From: Burkholderiales bacterium | GTDB taxonomy: Bacteria; Pseudomonadota; Gammaproteobacteria; Burkholderiales; Burkholderiaceae_D | Length of the DNA: 64,000 nt | NCBI GenBank assembly: GCA_016200895.1 | Contig: JACQDX010000018.1 | Span: 52,560-116,559 of the forward strand | Direction of reading: 5' to 3' | Shown here: in pieces, positions 1-9,163 of the stretch | How the letters are laid out: every line of letters starts with the position of its first letter | Numbering within the stretch: the stretch's first letter is position 1 | The notes under the pieces: generated by a model | What the model was told of the DNA's origin: nothing | The model's database searches: none | The model's input: the letters and a program-made list of their open reading frames with translations, nothing else | Made by a program: the position numbers and the translations under genes

Positions 1-158
1 AATTTGCCCAGCGGCCAGCGCTGATGCCATTCCGCTGCGTATTCTGGAGTATCTGGTCCAATGCAGTGGAATTCGAAGGCAGTGTCATTCTCATGCAGGG
101 CGATGAGCACCTTCTGGGTGTAGGAAGAGAAGGGGTGACCGTATAGTGTGAGTGACAT
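1..158 (-). CDS. Glutathione S-transferase, N-terminal part (cut by window edge)
   Basis: The reverse strand starts with ATG at 158 and reads in frame off the left edge for about 52 codons. The beginning, MSLTLYGHPFSSYTQKV, followed by an ALHEN segment and a glutamate-rich stretch, matches the thioredoxin-like N-terminal domain of GSTs, in which a Ser or Tyr near residue 11-13 activates glutathione. Only this domain is visible, so substrate and class cannot be told. It is divergent from the lyase gene at 560 and shares the intergenic space with it. The family call rests on the N-terminal pattern alone. Confidence 0.72.
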   Translation of the reverse strand, partial: MSLTLYGHPFSSYTQKVLIALHENDTAFEFHCIGPDTPEYAAEWHQRWPLGK

Positions 159-559
159 GGCCAGTGCCTTAAAAAAGTGCTCGTTGATGATGTTTGCATT
201 GCCCGAGAATTTATTTCGCGTTGTAGCCGTACACATGAGCACTCGGCCCACACTCCGCAATTACAGGGCTGGCCCGAATCTGCGCGGTCACACATATTGA
301 ATCAAAAACTTCCATTCGGCGACAAGCACAATTGTATTATTTGCCGATTATGTCAAAAATGCAACAACTTGTAAAATTAGAACGATCTGGAAACGACTTG
401 CTATATAACAACGTGGGCGACAAGTGAAGTCCTGGCAAGCATACGCTACCCGTCAGGGACCTTCATGACATCAGCGCAAAGACGATTACACGCTCGCCCT
501 TCAGCGCCAAAGAATGGCTATACGCTTCATTTTCATGAAAATAACAGGGAGTTAACACT
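159..559. other. Divergent intergenic region
   Basis: About 400 bases lie between the leftward GST and the rightward lyase lipoprotein. A possible GTG-started frame of 65 codons (177-374) has an unusual Cys/His-rich composition and no good ribosome binding site, so I do not call it a gene. A GGGAG ribosome binding site lies about 8 bases before the ATG at 560. I see no convincing operator or terminator; promoters for both flanking genes are presumably here. Confidence 0.5.
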
Positions 560-3091
560 ATGCATTTACATGCGCATATCGAAAGAATCTTTAAAGCCGT
601 ACCGGCTTTTTGCTCTTACCTGCCTGTCTTTGTGTTGACGGCCTGCGGTTCAGCCGCTGATGCTGGCGCTGGCGACAAGGCTCAGACCAAACTGACCACA
701 CCAGCGCCGTCATCACGCATCATTGCGGTGACAACTTATGATGGCAACCTCTATAAGGCGAGATTTAATCAAAACTGTACACCAAACCAGGTAGCTGATT
801 TTATTTCCAACCTGCCCCAGCTTTATGGAAATGTGTATCCTGAAGATTGTGGGATATCAAAAACCAGGGCGCCCATATTGCAGTGGCCTGAAGGCTATCT
901 ACCGGTGAATACAGACATTGCAGAACCCTGGAGTATCAATATTATCAAGGACGGCCAGCCCTATCTGTCGGTTACCAGCAAGTATCCGCAATATCAGTTT
1001 CCAAGTACCTTGCCTATCGGTAGTTATGAATGGACTGTCAGCTACAAAAGCAAGAACGGTACGACACCACAGAGCCAGACAAGGCGTTTCTATGTCGATG
1101 CCACTGCGATTGATGTGGCCAGTTATAACCCCACACAAATCATCAATGCGGCAAAATCAGCGATCAGGCCGCGCATGTTTCCCAGAGGCTTGAGTAAGGA
1201 AACCATGCTGGCCAATATCACGCAAAATGCCAGCGCGCCATTTGCAGTCCTGAAAGCAAAAGCCAAAACCATACAGGACAAGGCCATTGGTGCTGAACCA
1301 CAAAAACGGCCTGTCAATACGCCGAACCCGACTGACTATTCTATCTGGCTGGTTTCATTGAACAGCATGGCCTCGGCAGCGGCCAGTGATATGAATTACC
1401 TTGGTTATGTATCAAAGCTGACCAATGATGCCAGCATGGCCGCCGCTGGCAAGGCACGCCTGCTGGCATTGGCAGACTGGGACCCGGTTAATGGTGTCAG
1501 CAACTACACGTTCCAGGATCAGGCGGCACGTCAGGTGCTGTTGGCGCTGGCGAAAGGCTATGATTATTTCTATGATGATCTGAGTGCGGTAGAAAAAAGC
1601 AAGGTCATCAGCGTCATCAAAACAAGAACCGAGCAAATGATGCCGCTGATCGCCAGTCATCATTGGCACAAAAAAGATTCACACGGTGTGACCAATGTGG
1701 GTTTCCTGCTGAATGTATTATTGCTGCTGGCAGGCGACCAGAACTTCCCGGAAGCGGAACAATATCTGCGTGATACCTATACGACATTCCTGGTCAGCAG
1801 TACTGCTCATGGTGGTGATGACGGCGCGTTTCAAAACGGTACAGGTTATGGCTGGTATGTCGCCACCTTGCTCGAGACCATGATCAGCATCAAATCTGTC
1901 ACGGGCTACGATATCAGCAAGCATCCCTACTACTCCAAGTACGTGGATTACCTGATGGCATTCACTGCCCCATTGTACAGACAGTTGATGACGCCATTTG
2001 GTGATGATCACATCTACACCTATGATTACCAGGCCTATTCCGTCGACACCTTACAGCCATTTGCCTTGCTGACGCAAAATGCGGCGCATGAATGGTACTT
2101 CCGTGCGAACAAGGATAATCTCACCAACCAAAACACCCGTCCCGTCTATTATTTCAATTTGGTGGCCATGGGTGCCAAGCCCGTCACGCCGGTTGCGCCA
2201 ACGCAGGACAACTGGTTCTTCCCGAACGCAGGGCTGGCCTCGCTGACCAGCAAGTTCACGGATGCAAACGGGTCCAGCGTCGCCTTCCGATCCAGTGAGT
2301 GGGGTGCCTACAACCATTCGTATGCCGACCAGAACAGTTTTACATTGGTTTCCAAAGGCAGGGACATGCTCATCAGCAGTGGCTATTATTATGTTTATGA
2401 TTCAGAACACCACAGGCAAACCCGCTCAACCAGGTCACAGAATGCCCTGACCTTTGATGGCGGGATAGGCCAGTCAGAATCTCCGTCTACGGTGTCGCCA
2501 CCCAGGCCAACCGTTCCGGTGTATACATCTGATGCCGCAGGCCAGCTGTATAACGGTGGTGAAAGCAATGGCATTGCCATCGTCACTGGCAACGCAAGCA
2601 AAGCCTACCGCCGCCAGACTGCCGGCGGCACACCAGCCACGTGGGTGCCCTTGCTTGATAATGCAGTGCGTTCCATCGCCTACTTCAAGGACGAGCGCAT
2701 TATCGTCATTTATGACTGGGCAAACAGTTCAACAGCGCGCACCTGGGAATTGAACTTCCATGCCTTGCAGCCGTTTAATCTTGAGACCTCCGGCATGGCC
2801 AGAGTAGTCAATGCCCCATCGTCTATCTGTATCACACACCATAACTTCCCTTCGGTAATGACCACGACTGATCAGGTTGATATACCACCAGACAAGGCAT
2901 CACCCAGCCAGTATCACCTGCGTTCAACGGCAACAGCCGCAAGCAAGGAAATGACCGCCATCACAGTAATACGCGAAGATTGCGCCACCACACAGGTTGA
3001 CATCGGTGTGAAGGGTACGCTTGCCCAAGTCATGATAGGCAACAAGGGCGTGGACTTTAACAAGAAGGTCGTTTCCATCCTCACGAAATAG
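560..3091 (+). CDS. Heparinase II/III-like polysaccharide lyase, lipoprotein
   Basis: The 843-residue product begins with a signal sequence ending in a lipobox (LTAC, Cys29), so it should be a lipoprotein anchored in the outer or inner membrane. Residues about 60-190 look like the beta-sandwich DUF4962-type N-terminal domain of heparinase II relatives. An alpha/alpha-barrel follows with the segments HWHKKDSHGVTN and NGTGYGWY, and then the heparinase II/III C-terminal beta-sheet region with EWGAYNHSYADQNSF and SEHHRQTRS. Conserved His and Tyr in these segments fit the catalytic His/Tyr of the family (PL15/PL17/PL21-like). The likely job is eliminative cleavage of an acidic polysaccharide outside the cytoplasm; the substrate (alginate, heparinoid or other uronan) cannot be told. 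It stands alone, without transporter or sugar-acid genes next to it. A GGGAG ribosome binding site supports the ATG at 560. Confidence 0.75.
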   Translation: MHLHAHIERIFKAVPAFCSYLPVFVLTACGSAADAGAGDKAQTKLTTPAPSSRIIAVTTYDGNLYKARFNQNCTPNQVADFISNLPQLYGNVYPEDCGISKTRAPILQWPEGYLPVNTDIAEPWSINIIKDGQPYLSVTSKYPQYQFPSTLPIGSYEWTVSYKSKNGTTPQSQTRRFYVDATAIDVASYNPTQIINAAKSAIRPRMFPRGLSKETMLANITQNASAPFAVLKAKAKTIQDKAIGAEPQKRPVNTPNPTDYSIWLVSLNSMASAAASDMNYLGYVSKLTNDASMAAAGKARLLALADWDPVNGVSNYTFQDQAARQVLLALAKGYDYFYDDLSAVEKSKVISVIKTRTEQMMPLIASHHWHKKDSHGVTNVGFLLNVLLLLAGDQNFPEAEQYLRDTYTTFLVSSTAHGGDDGAFQNGTGYGWYVATLLETMISIKSVTGYDISKHPYYSKYVDYLMAFTAPLYRQLMTPFGDDHIYTYDYQAYSVDTLQPFALLTQNAAHEWYFRANKDNLTNQNTRPVYYFNLVAMGAKPVTPVAPTQDNWFFPNAGLASLTSKFTDANGSSVAFRSSEWGAYNHSYADQNSFTLVSKGRDMLISSGYYYVYDSEHHRQTRSTRSQNALTFDGGIGQSESPSTVSPPRPTVPVYTSDAAGQLYNGGESNGIAIVTGNASKAYRRQTAGGTPATWVPLLDNAVRSIAYFKDERIIVIYDWANSSTARTWELNFHALQPFNLETSGMARVVNAPSSICITHHNFPSVMTTTDQVDIPPDKASPSQYHLRSTATAASKEMTAITVIREDCATTQVDIGVKGTLAQVMIGNKGVDFNKKVVSILTK

Positions 3092-3305
3092 ATCATTGAC
3101 CTGCCCTAATGTACGTGTTTGCGTCATCAGGATCACATCAAACGGCAGCACTAAGTATGTAGAACTGTCAGTAAAGTGCTTCTGGGCCGGGATGAGTGAG
3201 GATCATGAAAGCACCTGCGTACTTCATCATCCTCACGAGTCTGAGCGGCTTGCCAGCTATGTATTGTCAATACATTCGAATTAAATAGCATGCGTGCGCA
3301 GTTCA

Positions 3306-3623
3306 TCAACTCACCTTTTTATAGGCTTTAAAGATCATTGAAAAAGTGAATGCAATACAGTTCGAGCCACCAAAATCTACTGGTTGATCAATATTTGGAT
3401 AATAAATTTCAGCAGGGGGAGCCCGCAGCACACTAATGATATTCATCATGCCAAGATCAATATCATCTGATTCACACAATTTTTGAATTGCAACAGCTTC
3501 AATCTCTCTCATCATTTGCCAGGTAAATACATCACCAGATGTGCGATATGGCTCAACGAGAACAGCAATGATTGCTTTCAAACGCTCTTCAATTGTAGAA
3601 AGGTCTACATTAAGGGTAATCAT
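3306..3623 (-). CDS. Small hypothetical protein
   Basis: A 105-codon leftward frame, not recognised. It is predicted to be mostly helical and acidic in the first half (ERLKAIIAVLVEPYRTSGD), then has a Pro/Asp-rich stretch (PNIDQPVDFGGSN) and a hydrophobic C-terminus with a basic tail. No signal peptide, metal motif or known domain is visible. The frame and its surroundings (3,100-3,900) are visibly more AT-rich than the neighbouring genes, which may mean it was acquired. It is bracketed by two rightward genes, so it is probably monocistronic. It is accepted as a gene mainly because nothing better occupies the region. Confidence 0.45.
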   Translation of the reverse strand: MITLNVDLSTIEERLKAIIAVLVEPYRTSGDVFTWQMMREIEAVAIQKLCESDDIDLGMMNIISVLRAPPAEIYYPNIDQPVDFGGSNCIAFTFSMIFKAYKKVS

Positions 3624-3908
3624 GGCAACTTCTATTTAACTGTATATACAATCAGTATATTTCAGGTATTTGCGAAAAGAAAGGCCTTCTCAACTTTTAT
3701 TTAAATCTTGACCTCGCCCTTACCGTTCTATTAAGTCCCAATAAGAAACAGGCTTTATTAACAAAAGTACCGTTGTTAAAAATGCACACCCATCACAAGT
3801 TAAGCACCTGCTTTATAGAAAACACTTAAAATATCAGCATGATAAAAATACAATCATAAACATCTCCAATTCACCGGATTTCCCGCGTCTTTCCTATCAG
3901 GGAGCATC

Positions 3909-5945
3909 ATGAAACTTCCAAAAATAAAATTCAAAATATGGCATGGCTTCTTGCTGCTGATTTTGCTGTTCATCATCCCGCCATTGATCATTACTTTGTC
4001 TCAGAGATGGGAAGTGTCTGACAGTGATCCTGATCGCGGTGCGATGACGGTGAAGCAAGATGTGTTTGGTGATAGCGCAAGCAAGATTGTTTATCTGGAG
4101 CAGAACTGGAAGCCTGAGCAGAGCCTGTGGTTTTATACGACGACGCAGGGTTCCAACTTGTTGCCTTATGATTTTTTCCTGGTGCTGGAACAGGACGACA
4201 AGCCGGAGTTGTTCCGCAGTGATGAGAACATCAACCGCTATCGTTATCTGCCACAGAAAAAAACCTCCAGTAACCCGGATGCCTTGCCTGTGGGCTTTGT
4301 CAAAGACAATTATCTGAGCAAAAATTACATGGGCTTTACCTGTGCGGCTTGCCATACCGCGCAAGTCAATTACAAGGGTACGGGCATGCGTATTGATGGT
4401 GGTCCGGCCAGTGCAGACATGGCGGGCTTTTTAAAAGGCCTGACCCAGGCGATGGTGGCAGTAAGAGATAAACCGGATGTGCAAAAACGTTTTGTCCAGG
4501 CTGTTTTGAAGCTCGGCGCGTATAGCAATGAAGCGGATGTGATTGCCGATATCAAGACTTATACCCTGCGCCTGACCAGCTATAACATCATCAACCACAG
4601 CCCTGTCGATTATGGCTATGCCAGGCTGGATGCCTTTGGCCGCATCTATAACCGCACGCTGGAACATTTGTTGAATCTCCAGCAGATAAAAGAAGTGCTG
4701 GGTAAGGTCTTGACCGAGGATGAAGTGAAAGCAGCGCTGGAGGGTATAGGCCAGGACATCAGTTCTGCTGACCGCGACAAGATCATAGAAAGAGTGGCGA
4801 CCTCGGCCAAAAATATCGTCAAACTCAGGCAGGAATTATTCATCAAGGCAGATGCGCCTGTCAGCTACCCCTTCTTGTGGGATATTGCCCAGCATGACTA
4901 TGTGCAGTGGAATGGTCTGGGTGGCAATGGAGGCCTGGGGCCGCTGGGGCGCAATACCGGTGAAGTCATTGGTGTGTTTGGCTCACTGGACTGGCATGAA
5001 GGCAAGCGCTTCTCGATTACTTCATTGATTTCTGGCCAGGGCTGGACCAAGAAAGTCATAGAATTTGACAGCTCTATCAACACCCAGAACTTGCGTCGCA
5101 TAGAAAACCAGTTGACTGAATTGCAGTCTCCCAAATGGCCGCAAGAGATTTTGGGCAAGCTGGACCAGACCCGCATCAAGCGTGGTGAAAAACTGTTTAC
5201 CAATTATTGCGTCAGTTGTCATGCAGAGATAGACCCTCGTTCACCGCAACGACGCGTGGTGGCGCATATGTCGAAGCTGGAAGAAGTGGGTACCGACCCG
5301 ACCATGGCCGACAACAGTATCAAATACGATGGTTATTCTGGCATCTTGCGCAATCAATATGTAGGTGCTGGCGTGGGCGACGTCTTACTGGATAAAAAAG
5401 CACCGATTGCGGCCCTGCTGACCAAGGCGACTTTGGGTGTGGTGACTACGCCAGATGCAGACAAGGGTTTCATACGCCGCTGGTCTGAATGGCTGCACAA
5501 TATCATCCAGGCCTTGTTTGGTAATGAAATCCATGATTCAAACAAGCATGGCAATTACATTCCTGACACCACCATGAACCCCTACTCTTCGCTGCAGGCA
5601 TACAAAGGGCGCTCACTGAATGGTATCTGGGCGACCGGGCCTTACTTACATAACGGCTCTGTGCCTACCCTGTATGATTTGTTGCTGCCAGCGACCTGCC
5701 CTGCCGATCAAAAAGATGCAGAATGTCGCCCTGAAAAATTTCTCGTGGGTTCGCGTGAATTTGATGCAGAAAAAGTTGGTATGAAGAGTGCGGGATATGA
5801 AGGTTTCACCTTCGATACCAGACTGAATGGCAATCGTAACTTTGGTCATGAATATGGCACCAAGGCTGCAAAAGAGCCAGGCGACTTGCCTATGCTGACG
5901 AAAGAACAAAGGCTGGATTTGCTGGAGTATTTGAAGGATCAGTGA
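3909..5945 (+). CDS. RoxA-like di-heme c-type cytochrome
   Basis: The 678-residue protein has an N-terminal hydrophobic segment (residues about 13-32) that acts as a signal anchor or signal peptide. Two heme c attachment motifs follow: CAACH at residues 145-149 and CVSCH at 434-438. The spacing, the overall length and the C-terminal motif GIWATGPYLHNGSVPTL match the family containing rubber oxygenase RoxA and its relatives (di-heme cytochrome c peroxidase/MauG superfamily). Known members are periplasmic or secreted; RoxA itself cleaves poly(cis-1,4-isoprene) with O2, but most homologues are uncharacterised. No Lcp-type or other rubber-degradation gene is nearby, so rubber cleavage should not be assumed. 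A weak GGGAG lies before the ATG. The gene ends 34 bases before the convergent LacI gene. Confidence 0.78.
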   Translation: MKLPKIKFKIWHGFLLLILLFIIPPLIITLSQRWEVSDSDPDRGAMTVKQDVFGDSASKIVYLEQNWKPEQSLWFYTTTQGSNLLPYDFFLVLEQDDKPELFRSDENINRYRYLPQKKTSSNPDALPVGFVKDNYLSKNYMGFTCAACHTAQVNYKGTGMRIDGGPASADMAGFLKGLTQAMVAVRDKPDVQKRFVQAVLKLGAYSNEADVIADIKTYTLRLTSYNIINHSPVDYGYARLDAFGRIYNRTLEHLLNLQQIKEVLGKVLTEDEVKAALEGIGQDISSADRDKIIERVATSAKNIVKLRQELFIKADAPVSYPFLWDIAQHDYVQWNGLGGNGGLGPLGRNTGEVIGVFGSLDWHEGKRFSITSLISGQGWTKKVIEFDSSINTQNLRRIENQLTELQSPKWPQEILGKLDQTRIKRGEKLFTNYCVSCHAEIDPRSPQRRVVAHMSKLEEVGTDPTMADNSIKYDGYSGILRNQYVGAGVGDVLLDKKAPIAALLTKATLGVVTTPDADKGFIRRWSEWLHNIIQALFGNEIHDSNKHGNYIPDTTMNPYSSLQAYKGRSLNGIWATGPYLHNGSVPTLYDLLLPATCPADQKDAECRPEKFLVGSREFDAEKVGMKSAGYEGFTFDTRLNGNRNFGHEYGTKAAKEPGDLPMLTKEQRLDLLEYLKDQ

Positions 5946-5952
5946 CCGTCTT

Positions 5953-5980
5953 GATTTTCTTGGATTTTCTTGATTTTCTT
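5953..5980. repeat. Short tandem repeat between convergent genes
   Basis: Three near-perfect copies of GATTTTCTT lie head to tail between the stop codon of the cytochrome gene and the stop codon of the LacI gene. No strong hairpin is seen. It may only be slippage-prone sequence. Confidence 0.5.
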
Positions 5981-6990
5981 TACATGGGGCCGGTAGTTGA
6001 TCCCGCGATCAACACCGGCTGCCACAAGACCTGCAAGTCTGCTGCGGGTGTGCCGTTCATCAGCGCCAGCAGCATTTCACTCATTTTGGTGCCTGCCGCC
6101 CGAGGGTCGGGCTGGTCTATGGTGGTGACCTGGTCGCCAACCAGGGTGTCTTCCATATTGCCCCAGACGATGACAGAGATGTCACGGCCTATGGTAATGC
6201 CTGCGTCCATCAACGCGCGCATGGCACCGACACCAGAGAGATGGTTATCGACGATGATGGCGCTGGGTCTTGGTGAACAGTTCAATAGCTGCTGCACTGC
6301 CAGGTAACCGCTGCGTCTGTCTAATGCATCCTGTATCAGGTAGCGGGTATCAATGTCAAGGCCTGCACTGCTCATGGCTTCGACAAAGCTGGTACGCCTT
6401 TGCCGGGCAAAGTTCAATTCCAGTGGGGCGCTGATGAGGCTGATGCGCTGGTGGCCAAGTTCCAGCAAGTGCTGCACAGCCAGCCGTATGCCATTTGCAT
6501 TGTCATAATCAAACCAGGCATAAGGCTTGTCGGTCTGGGTGCGGCCATGCGCAATGAAGGGGAAGCCCTGCCTGGACAGATAAGCGATACGCGGGTCTTG
6601 CACCATGGTGCGACTGACGATGAGGCCATCGACCCGGCGGCCTTTGACCATTTGCTCATACGAGGGTAATTCATTGCCGGGTGAGACAGGTGCAATCATC
6701 AGGTTCATCTTGCGCGCTTCCAACGCCTCGGCCATGCCACCGACTACCCCCAGGAACATGGGGTCACCCAAGTCAGATGGCAACAAGGGGTAGATCAGGC
6801 CAAACACATTGGTGCGGCCTACGGCAAGGCTGCGCGCCATGGGGTTGGCTTCATAGCCATGCTGTTCTGCCGCTGCCAATACTTTTTTGCGCGTCTGCTC
6901 GCCGACCTCAGGATAGCCGTTCAAGGCACGGCTGACCGTGGTCTTGGACATACCCAGACTGGCTGCAAGCTCCTTTAAAGTAATCGACAT
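5980..6990 (-). CDS. LacI-family transcriptional regulator of disaccharide operon
   Basis: The 336-residue protein starts with a helix-turn-helix and hinge of the LacI type (residues 3-55: LKELAASLGMSKTTVSRALN). A periplasmic-binding-protein-like sensor domain follows (about 60-330), with the typical VDGLIVSRT and SAIIVDNHLSGVGAMRA stretches. It is the last gene of a leftward group (GH65 phosphorylase, beta-phosphoglucomutase, MFS transporter, regulator) and presumably senses the imported disaccharide or a sugar phosphate. Palindromes with an ACCGGT centre lie upstream of the first gene of that group and are the natural operator candidates. No such palindrome was noticed directly upstream of this gene, so autoregulation would run through the operon. 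Confidence 0.88.
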   Translation of the reverse strand: MSITLKELAASLGMSKTTVSRALNGYPEVGEQTRKKVLAAAEQHGYEANPMARSLAVGRTNVFGLIYPLLPSDLGDPMFLGVVGGMAEALEARKMNLMIAPVSPGNELPSYEQMVKGRRVDGLIVSRTMVQDPRIAYLSRQGFPFIAHGRTQTDKPYAWFDYDNANGIRLAVQHLLELGHQRISLISAPLELNFARQRRTSFVEAMSSAGLDIDTRYLIQDALDRRSGYLAVQQLLNCSPRPSAIIVDNHLSGVGAMRALMDAGITIGRDISVIVWGNMEDTLVGDQVTTIDQPDPRAAGTKMSEMLLALMNGTPAADLQVLWQPVLIAGSTTGPM

Positions 6991-7072
6991 AGGGCAAATG
7001 GTAAAGATGGAATTAATGTGGAATTAAGCTGGGATTATATACTTGTGCAGAGTGGCTAAGTTCATGACCATA

Positions 7073-8329
7073 TCAGTCCAGTCGTTCAATCGCTCGCTTG
7101 AAGAAAAACAGGGTCAGCAAGATTACACTAAGCGGCAACAAGGACAGGTAAAAAGCCGTCTGCCCATTCATCGCCCCAAACACATAGCCGGTAATCATCG
7201 AGCCGCTGGTACCGCCCAGAGCTGAAAACAAGACCAGCAAACCCGTCATGGCGGCATGCTGGTTGGTCGGCAAGGAACTCAGCATGACAGAATTAATGCC
7301 TGGATAAATCGGTGCCATGAACAGGCCAATCAAAGGGAAGATGAAAGCAGCCAGCGGAGCATTGCTCCAGCGCAGATCAGGGTTGGCGGCGATATTATGC
7401 GTCAACGGCAAGGTCAGCAAGACCAGTGCGGCCATGCTGATGAGGCAGATATTCAATACCAGGTACCAGTTCAGCTTGCGCATGACCGCACCCGCACCCA
7501 GCCTGCCTATCGCCAGGCAGGCTGCAAAAATGCTGGTGGCTTGCACGCTCATGTCCACTGGCATTTTGAGGATTTCATTATTGAAGGTTGGCAGCCAGGT
7601 GCCTATGCCCTGCTCCAGCAGTACGTATAAAAACGCCGAGATTATATAAACACAGACGAGGGGACGCGCCATCAGTTTAAGCATATCGGCAAAATCGGTA
7701 AGCAGGCTGCTTTTACTGATAGTCAGCTTTGCTTCAAATTCTGTAAAGCTGGTGCTTGCGACCAGCAGGAAAGTCACCGCACACAAGGCTGCCAGCAACC
7801 AGAAAACGTGCAGCCAGACTGGTGAGGCAGGATCATTGGCATCGATAAAATAGCCAAATATCCAGTAACCACTGAGCACGCCGATCATGAAGAAACCTTC
7901 CAGCGTATTCATGAGACTGGCATGCTGCTTGCGGTCTGCGCTGACCAGGCCTATGGTCGCGTAGACGGATACCTTGATGAGGGCAAAGGCGACACCCACG
8001 CTGAGGAACAAGAGTTTGGTCATCAGGAAACCGGGCAACAAGGGCATGGTTGCTGTGCTAAGCGTGACGATGGCCATGCCTGTCAGCATTGCATATTTAT
8101 AACCCAGGCGCGGCAGGAAAGATGCCACGCAAAAGGATACGATACTGATGGGGATATCCTTGAATGCCTCCAGCACACTGGCAGCAGATTTGCTGACGCC
8201 ATAAGTCTTGATGACTTGCAGTATTACCGTGCCCACGCTGTTGAGCAGGATGGCGAATACAAAATACAGCAGGAATAGCGCAAAAATAATGCGCCGCCTG
8301 CTGGTTGGCTGCGGGTGTTGCTGGGTCAT
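7073..8329 (-). CDS. MFS sugar transporter
   Basis: The 418-residue protein has about twelve hydrophobic segments spread over its whole length, typical of the major facilitator superfamily (FucP-like sugar:proton symporter branch). It starts with a short cytoplasmic tail (MTQQHPQPTSRRR). A good ribosome binding site (GGAGA, 5 bases before the ATG) supports the start at 8329. It sits between beta-phosphoglucomutase and the LacI gene on the same strand, so it very likely imports the disaccharide split by the GH65 enzyme. About 180 bases including a MITE-like hairpin separate it from the gene upstream, which may weaken or modulate read-through. Confidence 0.85.
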   Translation of the reverse strand: MTQQHPQPTSRRRIIFALFLLYFVFAILLNSVGTVILQVIKTYGVSKSAASVLEAFKDIPISIVSFCVASFLPRLGYKYAMLTGMAIVTLSTATMPLLPGFLMTKLLFLSVGVAFALIKVSVYATIGLVSADRKQHASLMNTLEGFFMIGVLSGYWIFGYFIDANDPASPVWLHVFWLLAALCAVTFLLVASTSFTEFEAKLTISKSSLLTDFADMLKLMARPLVCVYIISAFLYVLLEQGIGTWLPTFNNEILKMPVDMSVQATSIFAACLAIGRLGAGAVMRKLNWYLVLNICLISMAALVLLTLPLTHNIAANPDLRWSNAPLAAFIFPLIGLFMAPIYPGINSVMLSSLPTNQHAAMTGLLVLFSALGGTSGSMITGYVFGAMNGQTAFYLSLLPLSVILLTLFFFKRAIERLD

Positions 8330-8354
8330 GTTGTCTCCTGCCTTTTTATTTTTT

Positions 8355-8454
8355 GGAACTTACGCAAAACCGCCCCAGCTGTGTTGCAGCGACTAGCCGT
8401 ACTAAAGTACTGTCTTCGTCGCTGACGCCTTGCTGGGACGATTTTTCGTAAGTC
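8355..8454. repeat. MITE-like imperfect hairpin element
   Basis: About 100 bases form an imperfect inverted repeat. The left arm begins GGAACTTACGCAAAACCGCC and the right arm ends GACGATTTTTCGTAAGTCC; each arm also carries CCCAGC or GCTGGG. Inside, CAGCGA (8387-8392) pairs with TCGCTG (8419-8424) and GTACT with AGTAC around the centre. There is no coding capacity. Structure and size fit a non-autonomous miniature element or REP-like repeat. It lies between the beta-phosphoglucomutase stop and the MFS start inside an operon, so it would be transcribed as a large hairpin. Confidence 0.7.
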
Positions 8455-8509
8455 CTGTTTTTGTATTATATTTTTTATTTACTGCTTATTTTTACTAGCT
8501 TGCTACTCT

Positions 8510-9163
8510 TCACTTCAAATAATCCTGCAAACTGAATTGATGCAAACCTGCGATGACGACATCGGCTTCCTTCAATACTGCCGGGCTGCCTATCCCTAGC
8601 GCAAACATGTTCGCAGATTTGATGGCGCGTATGCCGGCTATAGAATCTTCCACACCAAAGCATTCATCTGCAGTCAAACCCAGACCCGCTGCTGCGGTCA
8701 GGAATATTTCAGGGTCAGGTTTGCTGTTCTTTATTTTTGCAGCATCAACGACGACATCAAACTGATCTGCGATGCCCAGTCTTTCTATCACCGCCTGGGC
8801 ATTTTTACTGACGGATGCCAGGGCGGTTTTTAAACCGGCTGCACGTACTCGTTGCAAGGACTCTGCCGCACCCGGCAATAAATCAGTCGGACTCAGTTGC
8901 GAAATCAGGCTTTGATAATGCAGGTTTTTTTGATCTGCCAGTGCCAGTTTATCTGCTTCGCTAAAGTCTTTGCCGGATGCTGCCAGGATCAGGTTCAACG
9001 AACCCATTCTATCGACGCCTTTTAATTGCTCATTGAAGGTTGCGTCAAAACTCGCGCCTACACTCTCAGCCAGTTTCTTCCAGGCCAGATAGTGATAATG
9101 TGCAGTGTCAGTCAGCACGCCATCCAGATCAAAGATCACACCTCGATAGTTGTATTTACGCAT
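8510..9163 (-). CDS. pgmB: Beta-phosphoglucomutase
   Basis: The 217-residue HAD-superfamily enzyme has the nucleophile motif FDLDGVLTDT (residues 10-19) with the two catalytic Asp, the substrate-recognition segment HYHYLAWKKLAES, the KNSKPDPEIF motif and the GVEDSIAGIRA motif, all typical of beta-PGM. It converts beta-glucose 1-phosphate to glucose 6-phosphate. Its ATG overlaps the 3' end of the GH65 gene by 8 bases. The pairing is functionally coherent, because inverting GH65 phosphorylases release beta-glucose 1-phosphate. Confidence 0.93.
   Translation of the reverse strand: MRKYNYRGVIFDLDGVLTDTAHYHYLAWKKLAESVGASFDATFNEQLKGVDRMGSLNLILAASGKDFSEADKLALADQKNLHYQSLISQLSPTDLLPGAAESLQRVRAAGLKTALASVSKNAQAVIERLGIADQFDVVVDAAKIKNSKPDPEIFLTAAAGLGLTADECFGVEDSIAGIRAIKSANMFALGIGSPAVLKEADVVIAGLHQFSLQDYLK

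Noticed and set aside
177..374. GTG-started 65-codon frame upstream of the lyase gene
   Set aside because: No ribosome binding site, odd Cys/His-rich composition, no recognisable family; it lies where promoters are expected.
3096..3284. 62-codon frame after the lyase gene
   Set aside because: It starts at once after the stop codon without a ribosome binding site and has no recognisable content.
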